Below are positions 23,070 to 33,401 of a DNA stretch of 64,000 nt, piece by piece. The translations under genes were made by a program, and so were the position numbers. The notes below the pieces were generated by a model. The model was not told the DNA's origin and did not search any database. It saw only the letters and a list, made by a program, of their open reading frames with translations. The stretch's first letter is position 1; every line of letters starts with the position of its first letter. Source of the DNA: Hymenopellis radicata (taxonomy: Eukaryota > Basidiomycota > Agaricomycetes > Agaricales > Physalacriaceae); NCBI GenBank assembly GCA_015501595.1, contig JADNRX010000216.1, positions 28,912 to 92,911 of the forward strand. The letters run 5' to 3'.

Positions 23070-23593
23070 GATGTCCTGACTATGCTTGTTCTCCATTGGC
23101 GTGTCAGCGTCAACACACTCCTCCTCCTCTTCAAGCTCCTGGTCATCTCCCGATGGCTCCCATCTGTGAGCAGCAAGCTCTGCATGCCAGGGGCGGACAA
23201 CGATTTCAGGCAGTCCACTAAACTTCTGGCAGGTTTCCTTCACATCCTGAAAGCGGCGAGTGCCAAATGCAGAGTCCCCGAGTAAACAAGGAGGCGCTGT
23301 CCTTCGTCAACGTACACAGCGTCCCAACCATCCTTAGCTAGCGAGGATAATCTATCAGTTCTCTGTGGTTTCTCGGAAGCCATGTGAGCTCGTCCGACTC
23401 CCGCGCGCGTAGCGATAAGCATGAACTCGGCTTCACAGAACATCTGGTCTTTGCCGGGGCCAGAAAGGAAACTGATTGAAAATCGACGCGCAAGGCTGTT
23501 TCTAAGGCGATGTTGGGAAGCTCGAAGAAGCCAGTATGGCGGCTGACGCCGGGTTTTACTTGTAGAGGAACTTGAAGTGCGGGTGGCGGGCAT
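23070..23593 (-). pseudogene. unknown-family gene, copy D, frameshifted and cut at the 3' end by the LTR insertion
   Basis: Starts at 23593 with a basic, Ser/Thr-rich N-terminus (MPATRTSSSSTSKTRRQ). The family pattern follows: an EAEF block, GWDAVYVDEGQRLLVY, then LALAAF. Near 23240 a one-base frame change occurs, after which the frame continues with KFSGLPEIVVRPWHAEL and an acidic Glu/Asp run. The RxWH signature places it firmly with the proteins at 7531, 11096 and 26582, but it is the most distant of the four. Its 3' end meets the LTR element: the natural stop probably lay in what is now 12165-12212 on the other side of the insertion. It faced copy A tail to tail before the element arrived. 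Confidence 0.6.
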
Positions 23594-24498
23594 AAGGAGC
23601 TGTGGTAAACACTGGGAATACCGTTGGGCGAGATAGGATTTATTGCAAGCGAGAGTGGCGGTGAAAAGAAAAGAATGAACCAGCGACCGACCGCGAGTTC
23701 AGCGCAAGTTAATGACGCGTCATACTTGACGCAAAATTACAGCCGCCCTCCGAGGCGTGTCTCGAATTATGCAAAAGTAACCGCCGCCCGCGCCACATTT
23801 CGACTGTGAAATGTTCTTCTTCGTGGGTTTTTTGTTGATAAGCATGCTGAAAGGGGCAATAAAAGAACGTAACCGGCATAGGATGAGCGGTCCGATGGGC
23901 GCTGAACACAAGTGAGGTGAAAGAGGTTTGTTTCAACAGCCGCAACGAAAGCATGGAGCTCTAGGATAACGAGCCTCCGGTAGATGTTGATGTAGAGTTG
24001 CGAAAGAAGGGCACCAAAACGGGGTTGACTGAAACACAATATACATAACAATTGGTGAAAGAGCCACCTTCAATTAATCGTGTCAAGGGATGCGGCGGCG
24101 GAGTTTGAATATATCTTATGATGGACCTTCATTGAGTCGTGTACTTCTAGACCTGGCGAACTGCCCAATCATTTCCAATCTCGAGGCTCCAGCGTGGACT
24201 TGGAGGTCCAGGTTGTCTCAGATATCGCCATTCGAGGCGCAGAACGACTTGTTGTTCACACATCATCTGTCATTCTCTCCGGTGCCTATCCTGATATCCT
24301 GATACTATCAATAGGTGACCTTCCTCCGCTGTTAACAGTGATTTCCGATCAGACAGCGCGAGAGGATCAATCGAATGTGATCCTATTCATCATCTTGTCG
24401 AACAGCCATCTTTGAGCCATCTGGATGTTAAGAATGACCAAACAATGTTCTTGCGCTCTCTCCCTCTCGCACACTCTTTTACTCCTTCTCGGTGGACG
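23594..24498. other. intergenic stretch, no gene recognised
   Basis: No supported coding region; AT-richer in places. It probably holds the upstream regions of the minus-strand pseudogene and of the plus-strand gene starting at 24499. Confidence 0.4.
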
Positions 24499-25990
24499 AT
24501 GATCTGGTTTCTCGTCCTCTCGCTCGCGACGCAGGTTGTTGCGCAAAACTTCACGTGCAACACCAATGCCATGGATTGGTATACGAAAGCTGTGGGAGAG
24601 ACGCCATGTAAGTCGTCCCATGACGTGTCGTCGGCGACTGATTCCTTCATAGGCGCAACCTATTCTCGACTGCGTCAAATATGCGTTCCGTCATGTACGT
24701 GCCCACTGTTTGGTGTCCTGAAATTACGACTAAGCTAGTGTTAGACGATATCAGTTCTCTGCAGAGTATATTTGGCTCGACGCCGGACTACTGCACAGAT
24801 GAGATAAGTCTTTTCTTCTTTGCAAGACTAGCCTCATATTGACGTTTCGAAGTCTACCCAGCTGATTGTTGCTGTAATACTGTTTCTTTTGTGTTGAGCA
24901 TGTTGTGTCGGAAGTGGGTCGCGTCCTTTCGAATTCCTTGAGGCAGTTTTGAACACCTTTTTCAAAGCTGCCAGTTCGGTTCTGGGCACAACACTTTTGT
25001 TGGGACCTACGATGTTTACCTGAACAAGTCGGGATCGACGTGTAGCCCGAATACGAACGGCAGGTGTGCATCTCGTTGCCTTCGTCGACAGCCAGTCGCC
25101 TGATGTACAGAGTAGCCTCCCCGCTCATGTCCAGACCGCCGTATGTGACAATGGTATCAAGATCATGGATGGAATATATACTGATACCTGGCCAGACGGA
25201 TCATGGTTTGTTTCCTTACATCTTTGTCGTCGTCTTCGAGTCTGATATATGAAATATCCGCAGGACCTAGTACGTCTACCCTCGCTCCGCATCACTATCG
25301 CATATAACGTCCGGGCAGTGACTACTCCATCCAAACGCTCACTGGAGACCTGGGCAATAACGGCGGCAAGGTCATCACGAAGTGCGACGGCGCCGGCGAT
25401 GCATCAGTTTCAGTTTCTGCTGATGGCACCAAAGCATCTGATTCTTTCTCATCTAACTCTGATACTTCGTCATCATCAGCTTCGTCTTCGACATCGTCTC
25501 CAGGGAGCTCCTCGGCTGCATTGAGCACGGGTGCTGCAGTCGGGATTGCCGTGAGTGCGACCATACTCGGGCTGCTCGTGATAAGCGGGATTGTTGTAAC
25601 ACTTTGGATGCGAATACGGAAGAACAAGTCAAGCCCCTTGGTGCATGCAGTCCGGGAGATCACTGGCGGTACCAGTACACACGCAAGTATTAGCCCTTTT
25701 ATAACAGCTCGCGCCCCGAATTTTACTCAAACGGCAAACGGCGGCGGTACATCTTTCAAGATAGCTCGTAGAACTTGCCACTGACGTTCAGTTTTACTAG
25801 ATTCCAATCGTTACCATTTCCCCTCCTCGAAATCATCATCACCACTTCACCCACTGCCATCGAGCAGCGCTGGCTCCTCGTTATCTGCTCTCCCCCACGT
25901 TCGCCGATGCGTCACGTTGACGCTGGTCCTATGGAGGGGTTACCACCTGCGTACGGGGATCAGGTTGATGGGGGTGTAAGGAGAATATGA
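24499..25990 (+). CDS. secreted or plasma-membrane protein, Cys-rich ectodomain and one membrane span
   Basis: I chose ATG 24499 because it opens a good signal peptide (MIWFLVLSLATQVVAQ); ATGs at 24412 and 24445 would only add non-hydrophobic sequence. Several small exons follow with short introns: NFTCNTNAMDWYTKAVGETPC, then ATYSRLRQICVPSYDISSLQ, GSTPDYCTDE, ADCCCNTVSFVLSMLC, CQFGSGHNTFVGTYDVYLNK, TAVCDNGIKIMDGIYTDTWP and DGSW. This cysteine pattern is that of a common but unnamed agaric membrane-protein family. A Ser-rich stalk and the span GAAVGIAVSATILGLLVISG lie near 25530-25600, followed by a basic stop-transfer (MRIRKNK). One frame stops at 25784, but the conserved-looking end DAGPMEGLPPAYGDQ reaches 25990, so a last intron is likely. 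Role unknown; cell-surface sensing or wall attachment is a guess. Confidence 0.65.
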
Positions 25991-26242
25991 AGAGCATCCG
26001 TGTGCTGATATTTCATACGTGACAAAACAAGCTAGGGAGGTATTGCCGAGCGCGGTTTCTGAGTCGATCAACTTTTACCCTTCCAAGCTCCTCCCATTCC
26101 CTTCCGCTAAACGAAAAGTTCAAACAGCAAAGACAAGATGAATTTCCAGAGTCTGTAAGTAAGTAAGGACCCAGTCAGCGGCTACCCTCACTCAGACTCT
26201 GGTTCAGAGGCACCTTTAAATAAGGAGTTCATGTGTAGACAT

Positions 26243-27703
26243 GAGGGCCGGAGGTTCACTTTAACAAACTACAGACACACTATCGACACACTATCCCTAC
26301 AAACTAAGCTTTTTGGTCTGTCTCGCTACCGGTGCGTCATTTGCACTAGAGCAACCTCAACATACGTCCATTGTGCAAACGTCTGACATGGACAACGAAT
26401 GGGAAGGCGTACTCCGGATCGAGGCGACCCATTTCGGATTGGGCCGATCCATCATTTCCTTCTTGTACCGCGACCACCATCTTCAGCGATCCCCTACGCG
26501 TGTTTTCTTAATCTCGCCTACGGTACGTTCGTTAAACGTTAACAACTATCCACATCGCTAACGCTGGCACGTTTAGCCATCATGCCGCCAGTCACGCCAA
26601 CGCGAAGGACCAGGCCTACGCCCTATTCGCGCTCACCTTCTTCATCTCAGCCCCAAACACGTATCTTCGAAAGACTCGACCTTGTCCAATTCGCCTTTGA
26701 CGCCGTCCAAAAGTATCTCGCCCAGTCTGTAGACAACCGCAAATCGCTTCTCACCGAGATTGAATTCGCCTTGCTCCTCGATTCCCTAGACGGAACCCAA
26801 GTTCTCCCCGCCGAGTCGCATCTTCATCAGTGGTTACGCGTCGCGTCAGTGCGCCAGGGATCGATCTACATTGGCAAGACTCGTCGTCTCGTGTTTATGA
26901 AGGATTTGGACTCGGCGCTAGCGTCTTTGAGGTTCTCGGAGCAACCCACGGATATGCTTGACGAAGCCCAGAGGAGATTCGCGGGAATTCTGGATGAACT
27001 CGTTCGGTGCTGGCATTAGGAGCTGGTCGCGCTGGCCAAGATGCAGAAGATCTGGTACGGGCTGAAGGAGCAGGACAATTTTGTTCCCATTCCGGATCCA
27101 CCTCAACTCGAACCATCGAGTCTCTGGTCTCCGTCTGCGAGCACCGTCGTCGCCTCTGGCTCGGACGACGAAAGCGATTTGGAGGAGGACGAACCCGATG
27201 GTGACGCTGCTGATGCTGATGAGCATGATGACGAGGAGGATTCAGTCTTTCAGGACGATACCGACTCCTCGACCGATCCGGCATCCAACGAGGGAAGTGC
27301 TACAGAGGATGTCGACGAAGCGGACGTTCGTCCAAGCGTTGATAGTATCCCGTCAGCAAGGACATATGGGTGTACAGTGCAGTGAACATATAGCAGTCTG
27401 GGCAACGGTGGTCTCTTCCTTCATTTTCTACACCTTCATCTATATATTATGTTCATCTCTATCGAGCTCGCTTTGTATACAACTATAGATGTCTCGTACC
27501 AAGAATGAATGAACAGTGGCACGGACAACTTTGTAGTATCATGCTACTTATCAGACGTGCATCTCTTCAGTCTTTCTGTCGAAATTCGAGCCTGCCGTCG
27601 ACTTAATCCGAGCCTGTGGGTCAAATTAGCGTACATTTCGCCTACGCTGTATGGTTTCATTGAGTTCAAGGGATTTGTCTATCGCACTGCACTTCCCGGG
27701 ACT
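26243..27703 (+). repeat. segmental duplication, copy B (partner at 10715-12192)
   Basis: Near-identical to copy A. It ends at the same TTCCCGGG. Upstream, 25991-26242 holds the flank of the membrane-protein gene and no further gene. Confidence 0.85.
26582..27385 (+). pseudogene. unknown-family gene, copy B, broken by one nonsense codon
   Basis: The start (MPPVTPTRRTRPTPYS) and the N-terminal half are intact here, unlike copy A. In the conserved RCWHQEL block, the CAG of copy A is TAG (27017-27019), so translation stops after about 145 residues. The remainder stays open in the same frame to 27385: KMQKIWYGLKEQ, a long Asp/Glu tail and the end YGCTVQ. Copies A and B thus carry different lesions, and each shows what the other lost. 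A conserved short frame upstream (26388-26561, starting MDNEW) parallels that of copy A. A GT-AG leader intron between it and the ATG is possible: a donor at GGTACGT near 26521 and an acceptor TTTAG near 26577. Readthrough or a truncated product cannot be excluded. Confidence 0.75.
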
Positions 27704-28692
27704 TTGAAGGGCACTCTTCTCAGAGCAGAACTTGAATCCAGTCAACTCAAAGCGGAGTCGGGAGCCTCCCAGAAGATGAACTATCGCTGCCACCGATTCG
27801 GACAGCGTGCAGGTCGTCCGAGATAATGCACACGTCGTCATGAAGAATTTCGAGTCGCCATGTTGTTGCCATGCAATCCGTCGCTGCCATTGCATGCTAC
27901 GAGCCAGAACCATCCAGGGACGGACAGGAGGGAATCTAGAAGTTTAGCCGTCTCTGTTGCCTCTGGGACGCATTCGAGTGGTAGCCGCGCCACACTGCCC
28001 CCGAGCTGATGAGAATGAATATCGGATTAAAAAGAAACGAGTCGGAGGTGACCTACAACGAGCAGTGGGTACCAAAGTGCCATTCTCTAGGCAGGTTTGT
28101 AATAAGCATCGCTCTATTTCAAGCGAAAACGTACCATTCACCGCCTCGTGCGCAGTAGATATAAAAATACTGTATTCCAATCGTACGAGCTCGAGCATCT
28201 ACGATCTCAACTGTATGAATGCCTGTTCTGCCCACGCTAACAGTGAGCCCAAATTGACGACTTACAGATAGTAACTCAATGGCTCCCAGGGCAATTAAAT
28301 ATATCAGTCTTCGGACCAGAATTGGGTAAAGATAGAAGGGAAAAGGGGTTCGTGGTGGCGCCAGAGCCAGGATGAGGTCGTTCTTCCCAGCTCATAAGTA
28401 CAGACGGTGTTCAGGCCCTCCGTGCTACGCATGAAGCTTAGATTGACTTGGACTACTATACCTACTATAGGAAATGCCCACCATTGTCCCAAATCTGGCC
28501 ATAGTCATGACAGCGGTCGCGGTCTCGCGACGGAACGTGGTGGTGGTCCGAATTTGAACGCGTCAGTCACGTGAAACGCTGACAACCCTGATTTCCCCAC
28601 AATCACAGACGTAACCATTACCAGCATTTCGCGCCCTTAAATTGGTTGCCATTCTCTCTCCATTCCCTTGACGGGAACCTGCCTTTTCCTCC
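27704..28692. other. intergenic stretch, no gene recognised
   Basis: Nearly 1 kb between the duplicated segment and the DUF1769-type gene. No convincing frame, RNA gene or terminal repeats. Confidence 0.4.
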
Positions 28693-29729
28693 ATGCCTCG
28701 CCTGCGCGTGCTCGCTGGTCCGTCTGTGGAATCGCTGGAACCGATAACCGCCTACGTCAACAAGAACAAGCCCTTTGGAATCAAGTCTGATGCTTTTGAG
28801 GGCTGTATAGTCGTCAACATTAAAGGGCTTGAAGGTTCGGACGACTGCGAGTACTTTGCTCGCCCGGAGAGACAGGGAATTACTTGGAGTATCCAAGTTC
28901 AAGGTACGTCCCGCGTCACAGTTACCCGTGCGCGCCGCATACCCATACCTTGCTAGGCCGGTTCTTGAAGTCTTATTCTTCCAATGACATTCTCTTTGGC
29001 AACACGTTTGATCGCCCGCTGGGCTTGCCTTGGGGCTCGGGTGCTGCGCTCAAGTTTATGAAGTATGTTTAACGTGTCTTAAACAGCGCTAGTACTCACA
29101 ACCATCCAGTTACGTTGATCCTACTTTAGAACACGACCTGACTTCGTCCACGAAGCCGTGGGCGTTGTCTCCGCTCGTCGCTACCATGCCGCACTTTTCT
29201 CACACGCAAGAGGAGCCTCCGCAGTTTCCGCCACGCACGCCACTCGTAGATGACACGTCCAATCTTTACCTCGCTGTCACATCTTCCTCCCCTGTGTCGT
29301 CTTCTTCCTCCTTGTCCAACAATCTTCTTCCTCCAGGATGTCTTCTTTAAGAAAGAAAAAGAAACCTCCCCAGACCTCTCTAGCCTCACTACTGCCTCCA
29401 AGCGACGCGCCTACTTTGCATCCGAGCCGAACAGACGCACTATTACCTTTGGCCGGATGTATGCGTTTCTTCTAGTCTCGCGATTATGCTGATGTCTTCT
29501 AGGATATCATTACAACAGATTTTTGCTACGGCTTCCTCGAATTCCACCCCTCACTGCGCTGCGATTGCCGGGCGGGCTTTCATTTGATCTGATGCGCTAT
29601 TGGGATGGACAGCCTGTGAGATTTGTCTGCTGCGAGCGTGGCACCGGTGACCAGCCGTGGGGAAGGGTATTTTGGTGCTTGTCAATCGAGTCGGAGGACG
29701 AGTTACAGGAGTCGGATCCTCCTGCTTGA
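28693..29729 (+). CDS. DUF1769-family protein, reading frame disturbed near 29450-29550
   Basis: Exons 28693-28903, 28957-29062 and 29110-29293 read smoothly: MPRLRVLAG, CEYFARPERQGITWSIQVQ, GRFLKSYSSNDILFGNTFDR, PLGLPWGSGAALKFM and YVDPTLEHDL...KPWALSPL. These are hallmarks of the fungal DUF1769 family, whose function is unknown. A 43-base intron (29294-29336) brings in a Lys-rich hinge and KRRAYFASEPNRRTITFG. The next conserved block, DIITTDFCYGFLEFHP (29503-29550), is out of frame with both neighbours, whereas LPGGLSFDLMRYWDGQPVRF up to 29729 is open. A predictor could bridge this by using the acceptor CAACAG at 29518, but it would then lose the block. Either two small indels damaged the gene or the assembly has errors here. 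Confidence 0.65.
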
Positions 29730-30034
29730 ACGCAGGAATTTGCACGGACTTTGTTTGGAATGTACTTTACCACATACATGTATAGGTACACGCATAATGT
29801 ACAGTATTAGCTTTCTTCGACTCGACGGTGGGTCTGCGTCTAGTGATGACAAGATACCCAAAAGAATTGCGGCTACCGCACCAGATGGGAGCAGGCAAGA
29901 CCAATTTCTAACCGGCAGGAGCGATACTTGTTATACAAGCCGGCCTACTATTAGTATAGAGAACGCCACGGATGGAAGCCTCAAACCAGGAAGCATAGAT
30001 GGAGACTTGCTGTAGGCTGATGGAAGGACACTTG

Positions 30035-30119
30035 TCTCTGATAGTATATCGGTTAGTACACGCGCCTGTCAATGATTGAAATGACGCGCGAAAGCTGGGT
30101 TCGACTCCCAGTCAGAGAG
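30035..30119 (+). tRNA. tRNA-Asp (anticodon GUC) with a 13-base intron
   Basis: Acceptor stem TCTCTGA/TCAGAGA (30035-30041 and 30112-30118) with discriminator G. The D arm holds CGGTTAGTA. The anticodon stem CGCGC/GCGCG encloses the loop CTGTCAC once the intron ATGATTGAAATGA (30072-30084) is removed. The T arm is CTGGGTTCGACTCCCAG. The intron sits one base 3' of the anticodon, the canonical nuclear position. 29730-30034 holds no gene. Confidence 0.93.
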
Positions 30120-30171
30120 GTCGACTGATGGCATATGGGTAAATTTTTGCATTCGCTTCGGGCCTTCGGCT

Positions 30172-30503
30172 TAGGGTGGCGCAGTAAACCTCCGGGGGGT
30201 GTTAGTAACGGTATTGATACCGACCCCCAGGAGGCCGTGGTTTTGAAACTGTTACTAACGGTTTCGATACCGGCACGTGCTTTTACCACGTGATGTGGCG
30301 CACCGCTCCGCCGCCCTCCGCCCGCCCTTATCCTGCAACTTCCAGCTTGCCTGAGGGCCAGCGCGCCATCACGTGAATTTGTCACGTGTCGGTATCGAAA
30401 CTGTACTGATACCTCGGCCGAGGTTTCGATACCGAATCAATACTGTTAAAAACCGCAGTAAACCTGAGGTGTATCGAAACCTAGGGTTTACTGCACCACC
30501 CTA
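30172..30503. mobile_element. hAT-like MITE (332 bp), TIR TAGGGTGG
   Basis: Ends TAGGGTGGCGCAGTAAACC and its inverted copy GGTTTACTGCACCACCCTA, flanked by the exact 8-base duplication CTTCGGCT (30164-30171 and 30504-30511). Eight-base duplications and TAGGG ends suit the hAT superfamily. The inside is rich in sub-palindromes (CGGTATTGATACCG types, CACGTG) and has no coding capacity. Confidence 0.88.
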
Positions 30504-30517
30504 CTTCGGCTCTATGT

Positions 30518-30952
30518 TAAGGTGGTGAAGTAAACCTCCGGGCAGGTAACTTACCGGTAAGTTACTAGGGGGTCCCAGAGGCCTTGGTATCAATACGGTA
30601 AGTTACCGTTACTTACCAAACACGTGACTTTTCACGTGAGAAGCGTGGCGCAATTTCTCGCGGGGCTTCTGAACCATGTTTTTTTTGCTCCTCAGAGCGA
30701 ATTTTGGCTTCAGAGTGCACATATTTCAACTGTATTTACCATACAATGCCTTATCCCTCCCATCTCCACTGTTCTCCACCCACAACGGTCAACCCTCCTG
30801 GGCCTCCTCCCGCCGCTGATCACATGATAGGTCACGTGTTTGGTAAGTTACCTACCTCCTCAGCCATGAGGTAAGTTACCGGTATCGATACCGGTAACTT
30901 ACCGCAGTAAACCCTACCGGTATCAAAACCTAGGGTTTACTTCACCACCCTA
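30518..30952. mobile_element. hAT-like MITE (435 bp), relative of the preceding element
   Basis: Ends TAAGGTGGTGAAGTAAACC and inverted TAGGGTGGTGAAGTAAACC, with the 8-base duplication CTCTATGT (30510-30517 and 30953-30960). Its left duplication overlaps the right duplication of the first MITE by two bases (CT). The inside carries repeated GGTAAGTTAC/GTAACTTACC palindromes. Non-coding. Confidence 0.88.
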
Positions 30953-30960
30953 CTCTATGT

Positions 30961-31337
30961 AGTACGACGGCGGCACTGCGCCGTGCGGCAGCAGGATGTC
31001 CACAAACCATTTCTTGTGAGGCAGGTCTCAAGGGGTGGCGCAAGCACCGCACTCAAGCTGCATCCCCGAAGATGTATTTTAGCCTCAACCGACTTCTTGG
31101 AGACTCTCAAATCAGCTCTTACCAGATACTGGGCACCTAGTCTTCTTTTAGTTTTAACTCCCCTGGATGAATACTGCCGGGATAGACAGCTTCCGCGATT
31201 GAAGTTATGCGACTCTGGGTCTCAGAGGTTCTTCTAAGAAGTCCACTTTTTTGATGCGGTACTAAGTAAGAGCATTTTAAAATCGACTTCGACCTTCAAG
31301 TAATGGTACAAACAAGTTCATTGTAAGTCGCGAGTCA
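30961..31337. other. intergenic stretch, no gene recognised
   Basis: Between the MITE and the 3' end of the first P450 gene. Nothing supported. Confidence 0.4.
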
Positions 31338-33401
31338 CTATACTTGACCTCCCAAAGAGCGCACTCGAAGCGGCATCATGGGCTCCTCGCCTACAAATGC
31401 CTGCGTAGTCGTAGATCTGAATTCTTCGAGCTTTGCACCCGTGCGCGCCCAGGCAAAATCCCGAATCAAAATGGTGAGCATGGCCTTGAATTCCAGTATA
31501 GCTAGCGATAATCAGTCCCAGCAAGGAAAACCGCCAAACACTCACCAAGGCGCCAACCGAGACAGTTCCTATGGCCATCCGCGAATGACGCCACAGTAGT
31601 GTAGGGACCACGAGGAAGTCGAGCAGCTGGAGGAAGGCCCCCAGGAGTAAGCCAGCGTTCGGGGGAGAAACTATGACTATCCGGGCCCCAGACTTGCGGG
31701 TCTGTGTTCAAAACGGATATGGGGATCTGAATCACCTGCGTCGTACGAGCCTATCAGAAATCTGGCAGTGGCAAATGCAAAGACTGAACAAACCTGCCCG
31801 GCTTTGATAGGCAATGACGTGATTATCTCGCCATTTGCGGTGGTGACGGGGTTTCCAAAGGGAATCACGTCGTCTTTGAGGGCTACACGATCGGTGCGAG
31901 ATGCGGCGGCATGCAGACGAAGACTGATTGAAGCAGTTGAGAGTCAACGGATGGTGCACCTAAGGAAGTTCTTACGTCTCGCTTGTAACGGCGTCAAGAT
32001 ATGGCAAGCTGCTGATTCCATCGTAATTCAGATCACTCCCCAGCTCGTGTATCTTTTGACGGAGCTTGCTTTGAACATCGGGATGACCCGCAAGTTCATA
32101 CAGAGCAAAGTTGATCGTGCAAGCTGTCGTCTCGTGCCCAACCATACTAATAGAGTTTTCAGTGTGCGTTCTAGGAAGTCCTGGCGGCAAGTTGACTCAC
32201 ATAAAAGTTGCGATATTCTCCAACAACACCTGTTCTGGCAATCGCTCGCTCTCTTTGGTCGTTTTCTGATTTCTCAGCAAGATCGTCAGGATGTCCTTCC
32301 CTTCGGCAGCCGTCTTCACACCAGCACTCGTCGCGTTATCTCTCAACATCTGCGATCCGATCCGTATTGCGACCCGCTTGGCGACGCCTTCGTTTCGTAG
32401 GGCGGCGATTGGAAGCTTCTGGATCCACGGGAACTTGGAGATGAGTAGCGGCGCACAGAATCCAGTCATCATCGTATGTGCGAGAAGAACGTCATCGTGC
32501 CACGACTCCGAGATGCTCTTAGCATCTTCTGATTGACCGCCACGGAAATCGTGCCCAAACGCCACGCGTCCGATAATGTCGAGTCTGCGCACATGCTTCA
32601 GTTAGCATGGCGAAAATTTGAAGGACCCTTCTACTTACGTGCACGAGGACACAAAGGGTGAGATATTGGTGCAAGCATCTTCACCTTGACTCAAAACGTG
32701 TTTGAGGAGCCGAGCAGTCAACTAGAAACATGTCTTGTTAAGGAGCCACGGAGACTTGGTGGCACTCACATTTTCCGCGCACAATATGACGTCGTCTGTC
32801 ATCCTTTTCACCGAGGCAAGTCTGTACGGTTAAAGGCATCAGTGAAATATACAGATTGCCAAGGGGGAAACCATACGTCAAAGCCGGTGCAAGGACCTTT
32901 CGTTGATGTTTATGTTCTTCTCCCTCGGCGCAAACTATACCTTTCCCAAGCCACCTCTCCGGGTTAAGACGAAACTCGGGCGCTTTGACATAGCGATAAC
33001 AATGTTGGAATATATATTGAGCAGATACGTTATCCGAAGTTACAAGCTGTGAAGATTCTGAGCGTCATGCCGACACTTGGAAGAGCTTCTATACTCACGA
33101 CATCGGGACTGAACAATGGTGCTTTGATACGATAGACAGGCCCGAGCAGCGCAGCCCATCTCGAGTGCGGGGAGTGCTGCACATTCGTTTCCTGCGACCA
33201 GGCGGCATATTCGTGGCCCCAAAGCCAATGCTGCTGGTGTGCAGGCTAGAGACGTGTGTTGGATCAATACGGTTCCTGCCCTATCAATTGCGGTCCACGT
33301 ACTGCAATGCGCAATTCATGGATAGGCGAGCTTCGTCGAACAAAGAGTCGGTAGAGTAGCAAAGCGGCAAAGAGGACAGCACAGAAGATGAAGCTGTACA
33401 T
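31338..33401 (-). CDS. cytochrome P450, copy 1
   Basis: Starts at 33401 with a membrane anchor (MYSFIFCAVLFAALLLYRLF) and ends at the stop 31338-31340; about eight short introns. Along the protein: GHEYAAWSQET and WAALLGPVYRIKAPLFSPDV; then IIGRVAFGHDF; then the I-helix oxygen-binding motif in VGHETTACT; the K-helix ExxR formed across a splice (SET|LRLH); GPDSHSFSPERW; the haem-binding loop FADGHRNCLGWRLG with its cysteine ligand; and the C-terminal domain ILEFKAMLTILIRDFAW. All invariant P450 features are present and in frame, so it should be an active microsomal monooxygenase. Substrate unknown. It is a duplicate of the gene at 39143-41195, and its upstream flank (to about 33650) is duplicated too. 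Confidence 0.85.
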
